64,000 bases of DNA from Paenibacillus_AB hodogayensis (lineage in GTDB: Bacteria > Bacillota > Bacilli > Paenibacillales > NBRC-103111): NCBI RefSeq assembly GCF_039536325.1, contig NZ_BAAAYO010000001.1, positions 620,001 to 684,000 on the forward strand. The letters run 5' to 3'. Within the stretch, counting starts at the first letter, position 1; the number at the start of each line of letters is the position of its first letter. This document shows positions 17,321-24,956 of this stretch, one piece after another. The translations under genes and the position numbers were made by a program. The notes under the pieces are model-generated. The model made no database searches, was not told the DNA's origin, and saw nothing but the letters and a program-made list of their open reading frames with translations.

Positions 17321-18244
17321 TTAATCGTAATAAAACACACGCCGCGATACGACGAGCGCGATGATGGCCAGCAGCCCCGCCACGACTGCAAAATACATCC
17401 ACGACATCGCCGCGCTCAGCCCGAAATTCAGCTCGGTGAAGGCGGTCCGGTAGACGAGCTTCGTCAACGGGTTGTTCAAAAAGCTGTCGATGACCGTGTA
17501 GACGACATTCGTCAAAATAAGCGGACTGACCATCGGAAACGTCACCTTCCAAAAGATCTCGTACCCCGTCGCCCCTTCGATGCGGGACGCTTCGTACAAC
17601 GAAGGGGAGATCGACTGCAGCCCGGCCAAAAAGATTAAAATTTGCACGCCCGACGAGCTGATAATCTCGTAAATCCGGTCGACCGCGCCGGTCAAATAAA
17701 CGACGATCCGTTCGTTCAGCCCGGCGTCGAGCAGCATGCCCTTCAACTCGAAGCTTTGCAAAAAGACCGAAGTCTGCAGCCCGGTCGCTTCCGGGTCAAG
17801 ATTCCCGCCGTACGTCATCCCGTCCATAACGGATGCCATAATGCTCCCATTCTGGATGTCGGCTATGACGCCGGAGGCAAGAATGACGGGCAGGAAGAAA
17901 ATGGCCCGGGCCATCGCCCGCCCACGAAATTTCTGATTCAGCAAACTGGCGGCGAACAGGCTGAATACGAGGATGAGCGGCACATTGACGAACATCGCGA
18001 TCACCGCTTCGGCGAGCGTCCGGTTGAATTCCGCATGCTCGGTCAGGGCGGCGACGTAGTTCCGGAATCCCTCGAACCGGATCGCATACCCGCCCTCCGG
18101 CAGCAGCTCCAGCTTGCCGAGGCTGTAGCGGAACGATTCGAGCATCGGCACGGCGAACAGCAGGACGAAGCCGATCAGCCAGGGAAGCAGAAAGAGGATG
18201 CCGAATCTTTGCTTCCGTTTGTCGAACGATAAAGGTTTGCGCAT
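17321..18244 (-). CDS. Sugar ABC transporter permease (MalF/UgpA type)
   Basis: 307 residues with six predicted spans, opening with GILFLLPWLIGFVLLFAVPM. The EAA loop is SLYEASRIEGATGYEIFWKVTFPMVSP. Its ATG overlaps the stop of the DUF5696-type gene by one base (TAATG), with only a weak GGTGGGCGG ribosome site, so translation is likely coupled. This ties the transporter to the secreted-protein module upstream. Partner permease follows directly. Confidence 0.94.
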   Translation of the reverse strand: MRKPLSFDKRKQRFGILFLLPWLIGFVLLFAVPMLESFRYSLGKLELLPEGGYAIRFEGFRNYVAALTEHAEFNRTLAEAVIAMFVNVPLILVFSLFAASLLNQKFRGRAMARAIFFLPVILASGVIADIQNGSIMASVMDGMTYGGNLDPEATGLQTSVFLQSFELKGMLLDAGLNERIVVYLTGAVDRIYEIISSSGVQILIFLAGLQSISPSLYEASRIEGATGYEIFWKVTFPMVSPLILTNVVYTVIDSFLNNPLTKLVYRTAFTELNFGLSAAMSWMYFAVVAGLLAIIALVVSRRVFYYD

Positions 18245-20940
18245 TACCGATGTTCACCGCCCACCTTGTAGCCTTTGGCCGGAACGGCCATCCCGTCCGC
18301 CGTTGCCGGCTCGGCGTTGTAATTGACCGTAACCGTCTTTCCGCCCCCGTAAGTCGTCCGGTATACGCCGTCCGCCAGCCTCTCGTGCCGGACGATCGGC
18401 CGCGTGCGGACATCGCTCAGGAAAGGACGCACTTCCGCGTACATGCGAATCGCGTCGTCGAACCAATCGGCGTATTCGTGCGAGTAATACCGGCTGAATT
18501 CGGTATCCTTCACCGTCGATCCCGGGACGCTCATCCACTGGAAGTAGACGTTCGCTCCCGTCTCCAGCAGCTTCAGCGTATAATCGCGCAAATCGCCTCC
18601 GTACGCATTGGCCGGACGTCCGGCGTAATCGACGTAGCCGTGCAGCGCCATTTCGTAAAACGGAACCGTCTCGTCCGCAAGCTGGTAGCCGCTGCTCGCG
18701 AGCGGGGCGTTGACGATCAGCTTGCCGTACGGCAGCATCGGAGCGTTGCCGCCGTCGAGTAGAAGGTCGGGGTATTGATTGGCCAGCGCCTCCGCCTGCT
18801 CCGTCAGCACGCCGGCCGCCTGCTGCCGGTCGACCATAGCGCTCTTGCGGTAATCGGAGTTGATCGCGTCTCCCAAGTCCCCGAGCGAAAGTCCGGGAAT
18901 GCCATATGAAGCGTAAGCGTCCGCAAACCGTCCGACGATGCCGGGCAGCTTCTTCGGCGAAACGATGAAGTAGGGCGCGGCGTTGCCGGAGTCGCGCAGC
19001 CGGGTCGCCAGATTGAACGGCGCCTTCACCGCTTTTTGCTGCTTGATGAACAGCGATGCGTTCGGATTCGGCCCCAGCCGCAAGCCGCGTTCGTAGGCGC
19101 TCAGCAGCGATACGTCGGGGTAAAAGCCGATACTCTCTTCCCGCAGGGCTCTCGCGAGCGCCCGGAAGCCGGAGTCCCCGCCCAGCGCCCGTTCCGGCCG
19201 GATCGAGGTCGGCAACGAAGGCAGCAGCCCGCCGTTAAACCAGCCGACATAGCGGAGGGCGATGTTGGCGACGTCCGCCTCCTTCAGTTTCCGCGCGATT
19301 CGCTCCGCTTCGGCGAACGGCGTGAGCGCCTCCGTCTTGCGATACGGAACGCCGAGAAACGACGTGCGCTTCGGAATCGCGCCGAGCAGCTCGGCGACGA
19401 ACGGCGGGGCGGCTGCCGGCGGCAACGCCGATAAACGATTGTTCGCCACGAGATAACTGCGATAATAGTTGGCCATGCCCGAGTATGTGGCGTCCTCGCC
19501 GGCCAAAAACATGTACCGCACGACGATATCGCCGGTGTGCATGGCCGGCTGAAACAGGGCCACCTCGTTCTTGATGCCGTTTCCGGCGAGCGTGACCGTG
19601 TCCATCTCGGTCGCGTTGAAGCTCGGGTAGACGACATTGTACGAATGAAGCCGTCCGCTTACGTCCGCTTCCACATTGGCCAGCGCATCGCCGCGCTCGA
19701 CGATGCCGAATAGCGCCTTCCCGTCCTGCATCATGCCGAACACCGGAAGCCTCGCCTTCTCGGCGATCGCCCCCCGCCGCTTCTCGTCCAGCGTCCCGTC
19801 GCTGCCGTACATCTGCACCGACAACGGCCGGGCCGACGTCTTGCCGTTATTCAGCCGGATCAGCGCTCCCGAGCCGTCCGGCACGAGCATATACCCTTGC
19901 GCGTCTGCGCCCGCGGCTCCGAAAAATTCGAGCAGCGATACGGTCCGGATCGGAAACGCCGTTGACTGCGTCAGCTTGGACATCGGCATCGTCACCACCA
20001 GCTGGTCGCCGTCAAGCGCATAGCGCAGCGTCGCCTTGAAGCTCGGCCGCGGCTCGACGATGACGCCGGTCTGCCGGTTATCCAGCTCGAAGTCGCGCTC
20101 GGTATAGCCGACGCCGACAAGCGTCTCCAGCAGCTGTTTTTTGCGGCCGCTCGGGATGTTGTTCCACTGCTCGTAGTAGTCCGTCTCTTCCACATTGCGG
20201 TAAGAGGCCTGAAACTCCTCGCGCTTCTTGCCGTCTCCGATCCGCGGCAAAATATCTTTCTCGAATCGCTCCTTCTTGAACCGCTTCGGAGCGGCCAGCA
20301 TCGCGGATACGTCGCCAATCGTATACGTAACGGCAACGGCGTCGCCCTCCAGGCTGGCTTCGAACTGCTTCTTCTGCACGCTTTCGTTGAAGTTGTCGAT
20401 AAACCCGACTTTGCCGTCGCCCGAATAATATGTCATCGACAATTGCGAGCCGAGCCTTCCTTTGACGAACGGTTCGGCGAGCGGGTCGCTTTGCCGGCCG
20501 GGCGGATTCGAATACCATACCTCGCCGGTCTGCAGCCGCTTGACGGCAATTTCCGTCGTCTCCGGCTGAAAGAACAAGGCCAGCTTCCCGTTGTTCGCGA
20601 CCGGCTTCATGCCGGGAACGCCGTCCGGGACAGCGGCATCGGCGGCCGGACGCACGCTCTGGACAGCGCCGGACACGGCGTTGGAACGTTCCGGCTGAAC
20701 GCCGGACGCGTTTTGCCAACCGCTTGGAGCGGAGCCTGAGCCGCCTGGAGGAGCGGCGGGCACGCTTGGCGAAGCAGTAGACCTGCCGGGCGCGGCCGCA
20801 TTCGCGTTTAGCGCGGCGACGGTTGCGAGCGCGGCGGGCGGATCGGGAGACGTCGCCCCGCTCGGACGGCTCCGGGCCGCGAAGCCGAGGCCGCCGGCCG
20901 CCAGCGCCGATACCAGCACAATGAGCATCGTTTTTTTCAT
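18244..20940 (-). CDS. Large secreted/anchored protein of the DUF5696 type
   Basis: 898 residues from ATG at 20940 (GAGGAGG upstream). The frame runs open for a further 1.1 kb upstream but only as a shadow of other genes. Residues 1-22 form a signal peptide or anchor (KKTMLIVLVSALAAGGLGF) without lipobox cysteine; 25-85 is a Pro/Ala/Ser-rich spacer. The body begins NGKLALFFQPETTEIAVKRL and has a middle beta-rich part and a barrel-like part (IALRYVGWFNGG; LLLDGGNAPMLPYG), ending in a small beta domain (VTVNYNAEP). I recall this arrangement as DUF5696, common beside sugar ABC genes in Paenibacillus; a glycosidase-like fold is inference and no catalytic pair is certain. Confidence 0.75.
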   Translation of the reverse strand: MKKTMLIVLVSALAAGGLGFAARSRPSGATSPDPPAALATVAALNANAAAPGRSTASPSVPAAPPGGSGSAPSGWQNASGVQPERSNAVSGAVQSVRPAADAAVPDGVPGMKPVANNGKLALFFQPETTEIAVKRLQTGEVWYSNPPGRQSDPLAEPFVKGRLGSQLSMTYYSGDGKVGFIDNFNESVQKKQFEASLEGDAVAVTYTIGDVSAMLAAPKRFKKERFEKDILPRIGDGKKREEFQASYRNVEETDYYEQWNNIPSGRKKQLLETLVGVGYTERDFELDNRQTGVIVEPRPSFKATLRYALDGDQLVVTMPMSKLTQSTAFPIRTVSLLEFFGAAGADAQGYMLVPDGSGALIRLNNGKTSARPLSVQMYGSDGTLDEKRRGAIAEKARLPVFGMMQDGKALFGIVERGDALANVEADVSGRLHSYNVVYPSFNATEMDTVTLAGNGIKNEVALFQPAMHTGDIVVRYMFLAGEDATYSGMANYYRSYLVANNRLSALPPAAAPPFVAELLGAIPKRTSFLGVPYRKTEALTPFAEAERIARKLKEADVANIALRYVGWFNGGLLPSLPTSIRPERALGGDSGFRALARALREESIGFYPDVSLLSAYERGLRLGPNPNASLFIKQQKAVKAPFNLATRLRDSGNAAPYFIVSPKKLPGIVGRFADAYASYGIPGLSLGDLGDAINSDYRKSAMVDRQQAAGVLTEQAEALANQYPDLLLDGGNAPMLPYGKLIVNAPLASSGYQLADETVPFYEMALHGYVDYAGRPANAYGGDLRDYTLKLLETGANVYFQWMSVPGSTVKDTEFSRYYSHEYADWFDDAIRMYAEVRPFLSDVRTRPIVRHERLADGVYRTTYGGGKTVTVNYNAEPATADGMAVPAKGYKVGGEHR

Positions 20941-20972
20941 GGCGCCTCCTCGTACCGGATAAACGCGCGGCG

Positions 20973-21596
20973 TTACGGCCGCAGCGCGATCTCCTTGTGA
21001 ATCGTCGCGACGAACGCGACCATCTGCTGAATGAGACTGAAGAACAGCAGGCCGATAAACAGGATCATGCCGATGACGAGCAGCGTAAGCAGCATCGTGA
21101 CGATCGTTTTGCCAACCGAATACTGATGCACGGTCATCGTCCCGATAAACAGCAGCCAGCCGGACCACGCGACCGCGAGCGCATCGAGGAAGTAGTAGAA
21201 CGCGCTTTCCTGCTCGGTGATCCAATGACTGAACAGTGTCTGCGGCACGTACACGACCGTCAACGGAATAAGCGCATAGCCGGTCGCCATGACGATGTCG
21301 GCAAAGGTGCCCTCGCCGTCCATGAGCGTCGTCGTCGACCAGTTGGCGATGCACCACAGCAAAAACGGCAGCACGATGTAATAAAGCTGGTTCAGGCTGT
21401 TCAGCTCTTCCACATGGTTGCGATTGACGATAAATCCGGCAAACTGCTGCTTGACGATTGTCGCGAGCGCAAGCAGCAGCACGGCGGCCAAAGCGGCGGA
21501 CATGCGGCCGCTGCCTTCGTACTTCATATCCCAAAATCCTTTGAACGGATGCACGGTCACATACAGGGCGAACTTTGCCCGATTCGAGACGGTCAA
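20973..21596 (-). CDS. YIP1-family membrane protein
   Basis: 207 residues with about five hydrophobic spans (SAALAAVLLLALATI; YYIVLPFLLWCIANW; GYALIPLTVVYVPQTLF; FLDALAVAWSGWLLFIG; TIVTMLLTLLVIGMILFIGL). The short cytosolic N-terminus and GTFADIVMATGYALIP match YIP1-type bacterial proteins. Start is TTG at 21596 with GGAGG nine bases upstream; it overlaps the stop of the NHL gene by four bases (TTGA), so the two are translationally coupled. Function unknown; the fixed context suggests a partner of the surrounding transporter and envelope proteins. Confidence 0.82.
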   Translation of the reverse strand: MTVSNRAKFALYVTVHPFKGFWDMKYEGSGRMSAALAAVLLLALATIVKQQFAGFIVNRNHVEELNSLNQLYYIVLPFLLWCIANWSTTTLMDGEGTFADIVMATGYALIPLTVVYVPQTLFSHWITEQESAFYYFLDALAVAWSGWLLFIGTMTVHQYSVGKTIVTMLLTLLVIGMILFIGLLFFSLIQQMVAFVATIHKEIALRP

Positions 21597-23062
21597 GCCG
21601 CGACGCCTCCTTTCCCGTCCGTTTTGCGCGGCCCGCGGCGCCGGCGAAGAACCGTACGGCCGAGCCAGAAGAGCGCCAGGGCGACCGCCGCGGCCGACAT
21701 GACCGGTCCGAAGGCCGCGCGGGCGAGCCGCTTCCGTTCGAGAGCGAACGCCTTGGAATAGTACGTCCGGTCGAACCCCAATTTGAAATGGTTCGTCGCT
21801 TCCTTGTACCGGCCTTCCCGCAGCAGCGCTTTGCCGATGCCGGTATAGGCGAGCTCATAGTTCGCATCCAGCTTGAGCACCCGCTCCCACATCCGGCGCG
21901 CTTCCTCCTGCCTGCCCTCGTATTGGTAGGCGACCGCCGCGTTGACGGCCTGACCGAACGGCGTCGGCGCGAAGACGGTGAGCAGAGCCTGGTCGCGGTC
22001 GAGCGCCAGCATACGGTCGCCGGCGCGCGCGATCGCCGCGGGCGTCCGGAAGGCGCCTTCCTGATCGCCGACGGTGCCGAACACATAAAGCAGATGTCCG
22101 TCTTCATCGTAGGTGAAGATGCGGCCTTTGCTGGTGTCCAGCGCGCTGTACAAACCGTGCTCGCCCGCCGAGACGTCGGCGAACGCCGGCATCTTGCCGG
22201 CCTCGGTCAACAAATCGCCGACCGGAGGCGCATGGCTGTCTTTTTTCAAAACGTTGGTGCCCGTCGGGTTCAGCCTCTGGATCGGATCGACCGTAGCCGT
22301 CTGCGTCGTCGCGAACAGGAAGCCGTCGCCATCGATGTCCGCATTATTGAACTCCGTCGGAATGAACTGGATCATCTTCTCCCGCTGCGCCTTGGTCGAT
22401 ACCCGTTTCCAGAAATAGTCGGCTGGGTTGAACGCCACTCTAGGCGCTCCGAGAAACGATTGAAATTGGCCGTCCTGGTCGAACTCCATAATCCCATCGG
22501 TCACGCCGCGGCCGACAACGTATATCCGTTTCGCCCGATCGAGCGCGACCTTGATCGGAATGAACGTGAACCCTTCCTGCACCAGCTCCGATTTCGGAGG
22601 CCCGATCTCGCGCACGAAGGAGCCGTCCGCATCCAGCTCCACGACGCGCCCGTTGCCCGTATCCGCCACGTACAGACGATTATCGTCCGTGACGAATATC
22701 CCTTGCGGGTTGTCGAAGCGGTCGTCCTTCGTTCCGTTGCGGAAGCCGCCGATTACCCGGACAAGCCGATAATCGCGGTCCAGCACCGCAATGCGGCCGT
22801 TGCCGGAGTCCAGCACATGGATGCGTCCGTCTTTCGCTACGGACAGATCGCCCGGCTGCTTGAACGGTCCGATGCCAAGCGCCGTGCCGTTCACCGTCTT
22901 GAGCGGCGCGTACGCGTTGGGCGACGGTTCCGCCTTCCGCCAATACGAATACGTGTATCCTTGGTAAGGCTCGGCGTCAGCGGGAACGGGTCGGACGAGC
23001 ATACAAAACCATGCCGCCGCGCAGGCGGCGAGCGCCAGCTTCGTCAGTCTGCTTATGGTCAA
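21593..23062 (-). CDS. NHL-repeat beta-propeller with TPR-like helices and C-terminal membrane anchor
   Basis: 489 residues, TTG start at 23062 behind GGGGGA. Residues 1-30 are a signal peptide or N-terminal anchor (LALAACAAAWFCMLV). About 60-370 carries NHL repeats (PGDLSVAKDGRIHVLDSGNGRI; NPQGIFVTDDNRLYVADTGNGRVVEL). A tetratricopeptide-like pair follows (LDANYELAYTGIGKALLREG), then one span (AAVALALFWLGR) and a basic tail, so the propeller faces outside. NHL propellers usually bind ligands or proteins. It lies 12 bases after the permease pair. Function unknown. Confidence 0.8.
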   Translation of the reverse strand: MTISRLTKLALAACAAAWFCMLVRPVPADAEPYQGYTYSYWRKAEPSPNAYAPLKTVNGTALGIGPFKQPGDLSVAKDGRIHVLDSGNGRIAVLDRDYRLVRVIGGFRNGTKDDRFDNPQGIFVTDDNRLYVADTGNGRVVELDADGSFVREIGPPKSELVQEGFTFIPIKVALDRAKRIYVVGRGVTDGIMEFDQDGQFQSFLGAPRVAFNPADYFWKRVSTKAQREKMIQFIPTEFNNADIDGDGFLFATTQTATVDPIQRLNPTGTNVLKKDSHAPPVGDLLTEAGKMPAFADVSAGEHGLYSALDTSKGRIFTYDEDGHLLYVFGTVGDQEGAFRTPAAIARAGDRMLALDRDQALLTVFAPTPFGQAVNAAVAYQYEGRQEEARRMWERVLKLDANYELAYTGIGKALLREGRYKEATNHFKLGFDRTYYSKAFALERKRLARAAFGPVMSAAAVALALFWLGRTVLRRRRGPRKTDGKGGVAA

Positions 23063-23074
23063 TGGTCAATCCCC

Positions 23075-23998
23075 CTATTCCTTCATGCCCGAGGCGGCCA
23101 TTGTCTGGATGATTTTGCTTTGCGAGAAGACGAAGAAAGCGATTGGCACGGACATCAGCACGAGCGATACGGCGGCGGCCGCCCCGGTGCGGGCGATTCC
23201 CCCCTGCACGATTTGCGTCACCGCGTAGTGCAGCGTCTTCAACTGCTCGCTGTACACGTAGCTGCCGCCGTCGGTGCCCCATAGCGACTGGAACAGCAAA
23301 ATCGTCAGCGTCAGCCAGGCCGGCTTGACGAGCGGCATGACGATTTGCCAGAAAATGCGGTACTCGCTGGCCCCGTCGATTTTGGCCGCCTCCAGTAAAG
23401 AGTCCGGAATCATTTCCATAAACTGCTTCATCAAATAAAGCCCGAGCGGGTAGGCGAACGCCGGAACGATAATCGACGCGTACGAGTCGATCCAGCCGAG
23501 CCACGACATCGTCATGTAGTTCGGGATCGCCGTAACCTGCCCGGCAAACATGAGCGACAGCACGATCGTCGCGAACATGATTTTTTTGCCGCGAAACGAA
23601 TGCTTGGCCAGCGGGTAGGCGGCGGCCGAAGCGAGAATGACATGTCCGGCCGTCCCTGCCGCCGTAATGAATACCGTGTTGAACAAATACCGCGATACCG
23701 GCACCCACGAGCCCGCGAGAAGCATGAACAAGTCGCCGAAGTTGGACAGCGTCGGGTTGCGCACGAACAGCTGCGGCGGAAAGACGAATATTTCATCCAG
23801 CGGCTTGAACGCGTTGTTGATCGCGAATACCATCGGCAGCGCCATGAATACGGCAGTGCCGCCGAGGAAGATGAACAGCAGCAGGTCTCCCCACAGGGAC
23901 CGATTCACCTTGTCTTTGCGCCTTAGCGACCGTATGCCGCGCACGCGCGCGCGGGTCGCCCCCGGCGCCCGTTCGATCGTCACATTCCCCGTTCCCAT
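23075..23998 (-). CDS. Carbohydrate ABC transporter permease (MalG type)
   Basis: 307 residues with a basic cytosolic N-terminus (VRGIRSLRRKDKVNR) and six spans. EAA loop: LLEAAKIDGASEYRIFWQIVMPLVKP. ATG at 23998 follows GGGAGAG. It begins three bases after its MalF-type partner stops. A long N-terminal cytosolic tail is slightly unusual. Pairs with the 24002 gene and the binding-protein fusion upstream. Confidence 0.94.
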   Translation of the reverse strand: MGTGNVTIERAPGATRARVRGIRSLRRKDKVNRSLWGDLLLFIFLGGTAVFMALPMVFAINNAFKPLDEIFVFPPQLFVRNPTLSNFGDLFMLLAGSWVPVSRYLFNTVFITAAGTAGHVILASAAAYPLAKHSFRGKKIMFATIVLSLMFAGQVTAIPNYMTMSWLGWIDSYASIIVPAFAYPLGLYLMKQFMEMIPDSLLEAAKIDGASEYRIFWQIVMPLVKPAWLTLTILLFQSLWGTDGGSYVYSEQLKTLHYAVTQIVQGGIARTGAAAAVSLVLMSVPIAFFVFSQSKIIQTMAASGMKE

Positions 23999-24001
23999 CG
24001 C

Positions 24002-24898
24002 TCACTCTCCCACCCGCCGCAGCACGCGCTGCGTCAACAAATTGATGCCGACCATGAGTCCGAACAGCACGGTGGCGATCGCCGATGCGTAGCCCATCTC
24101 GAAGCGAACCGTCCCGTAATCGATCAGATGCGTCACGATCGTATGCGCGGCGTAGTTGGCGCTCGGAAAGCCGGCCATGCCGATCGCGACGTCGGCGACC
24201 GCGAACGAAGCCGTAATTTGAATGACCGCGCCGAACAGGAGCATCGGCCGCATGGCCGGCAGCGTAATGTACCATAGCTCCTGCCAACGGTTGCGGATGC
24301 CGTCGACCGCTCCGGCTTCGAACAGCGTTTTGTCGACGTTTTGCAGTCCGGCGATGAATGCCAGGAAGCTTGTGCCGAGACTGAGCCACAGCTGCACGAG
24401 CATGACGATCGCCAGCATGTATTTCGAATCCGTCAACCATTGCACCGGCTCGTAGATCACCCCGATCTTCATCAGAAACCCGTTCACGTATCCGTAGGCG
24501 TCCCCGGAAAACATCAGCTGCCACATGAAATAAATGTTGCCGGATATCGACGGCGCATAAAACAGCAAGGTCAGCAGGGCGCGGATCTTCGGGGACAGCT
24601 CGTTGATCATCCACGCGAACACAAAGCAGGCGACGTAGCTGAGCGGGCCGGTTACGACCGCGAACAGAAACGTGTTTTTCAGGGCGATGATGAAGACGTC
24701 GTCCTCCAGAAACAGCCGCTCGTAGTTGTGCCAGCCGATCCAGCGCGGAAACTCCAGCATATTGAAGTACGTGAAGCTGATGACGATCGATACGGCAACC
24801 GGAACGACCGTGAACAGCAGGAACAACAGGAAATAAGGAGCGAGCAGCGCGTACGAATGCTTGCTTCGTTTCCATTCCGCGGCGATTTTGCCCGTCAC
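24002..24898 (-). CDS. Sugar ABC transporter permease (MalF type)
   Basis: 298 residues, GTG start at 24898 behind GGGGAG. Six spans, starting LLAPYFLLFLLFTVVPVAVS. EAA loop: TLFEAGAVDGIRNRWQELWYITLPAM. Lies 58 bases after the 978-residue binding-protein fusion. With the 23075 gene it makes the second complete permease pair in this run; again no ATPase. Confidence 0.94.
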   Translation of the reverse strand: MTGKIAAEWKRSKHSYALLAPYFLLFLLFTVVPVAVSIVISFTYFNMLEFPRWIGWHNYERLFLEDDVFIIALKNTFLFAVVTGPLSYVACFVFAWMINELSPKIRALLTLLFYAPSISGNIYFMWQLMFSGDAYGYVNGFLMKIGVIYEPVQWLTDSKYMLAIVMLVQLWLSLGTSFLAFIAGLQNVDKTLFEAGAVDGIRNRWQELWYITLPAMRPMLLFGAVIQITASFAVADVAIGMAGFPSANYAAHTIVTHLIDYGTVRFEMGYASAIATVLFGLMVGINLLTQRVLRRVGE

Positions 24899-24956
24899 CG
24901 GCTTCTCCCCTTTCCTTTGTCGCTTCGAGCTCGGCGGGACGATACTCCGGGACGCC

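Noticed and set aside
16042..17391. 449-codon minus-strand frame
   Set aside because: Shadow of the permease and hydrolase genes in a different frame on the same strand.
18244..22107. 1287-codon continuous minus-strand frame
   Set aside because: Only the part from 20940 down is coding; the upstream third overlaps the YIP1 and NHL genes in another frame, and a strong ribosome site precedes 20940.
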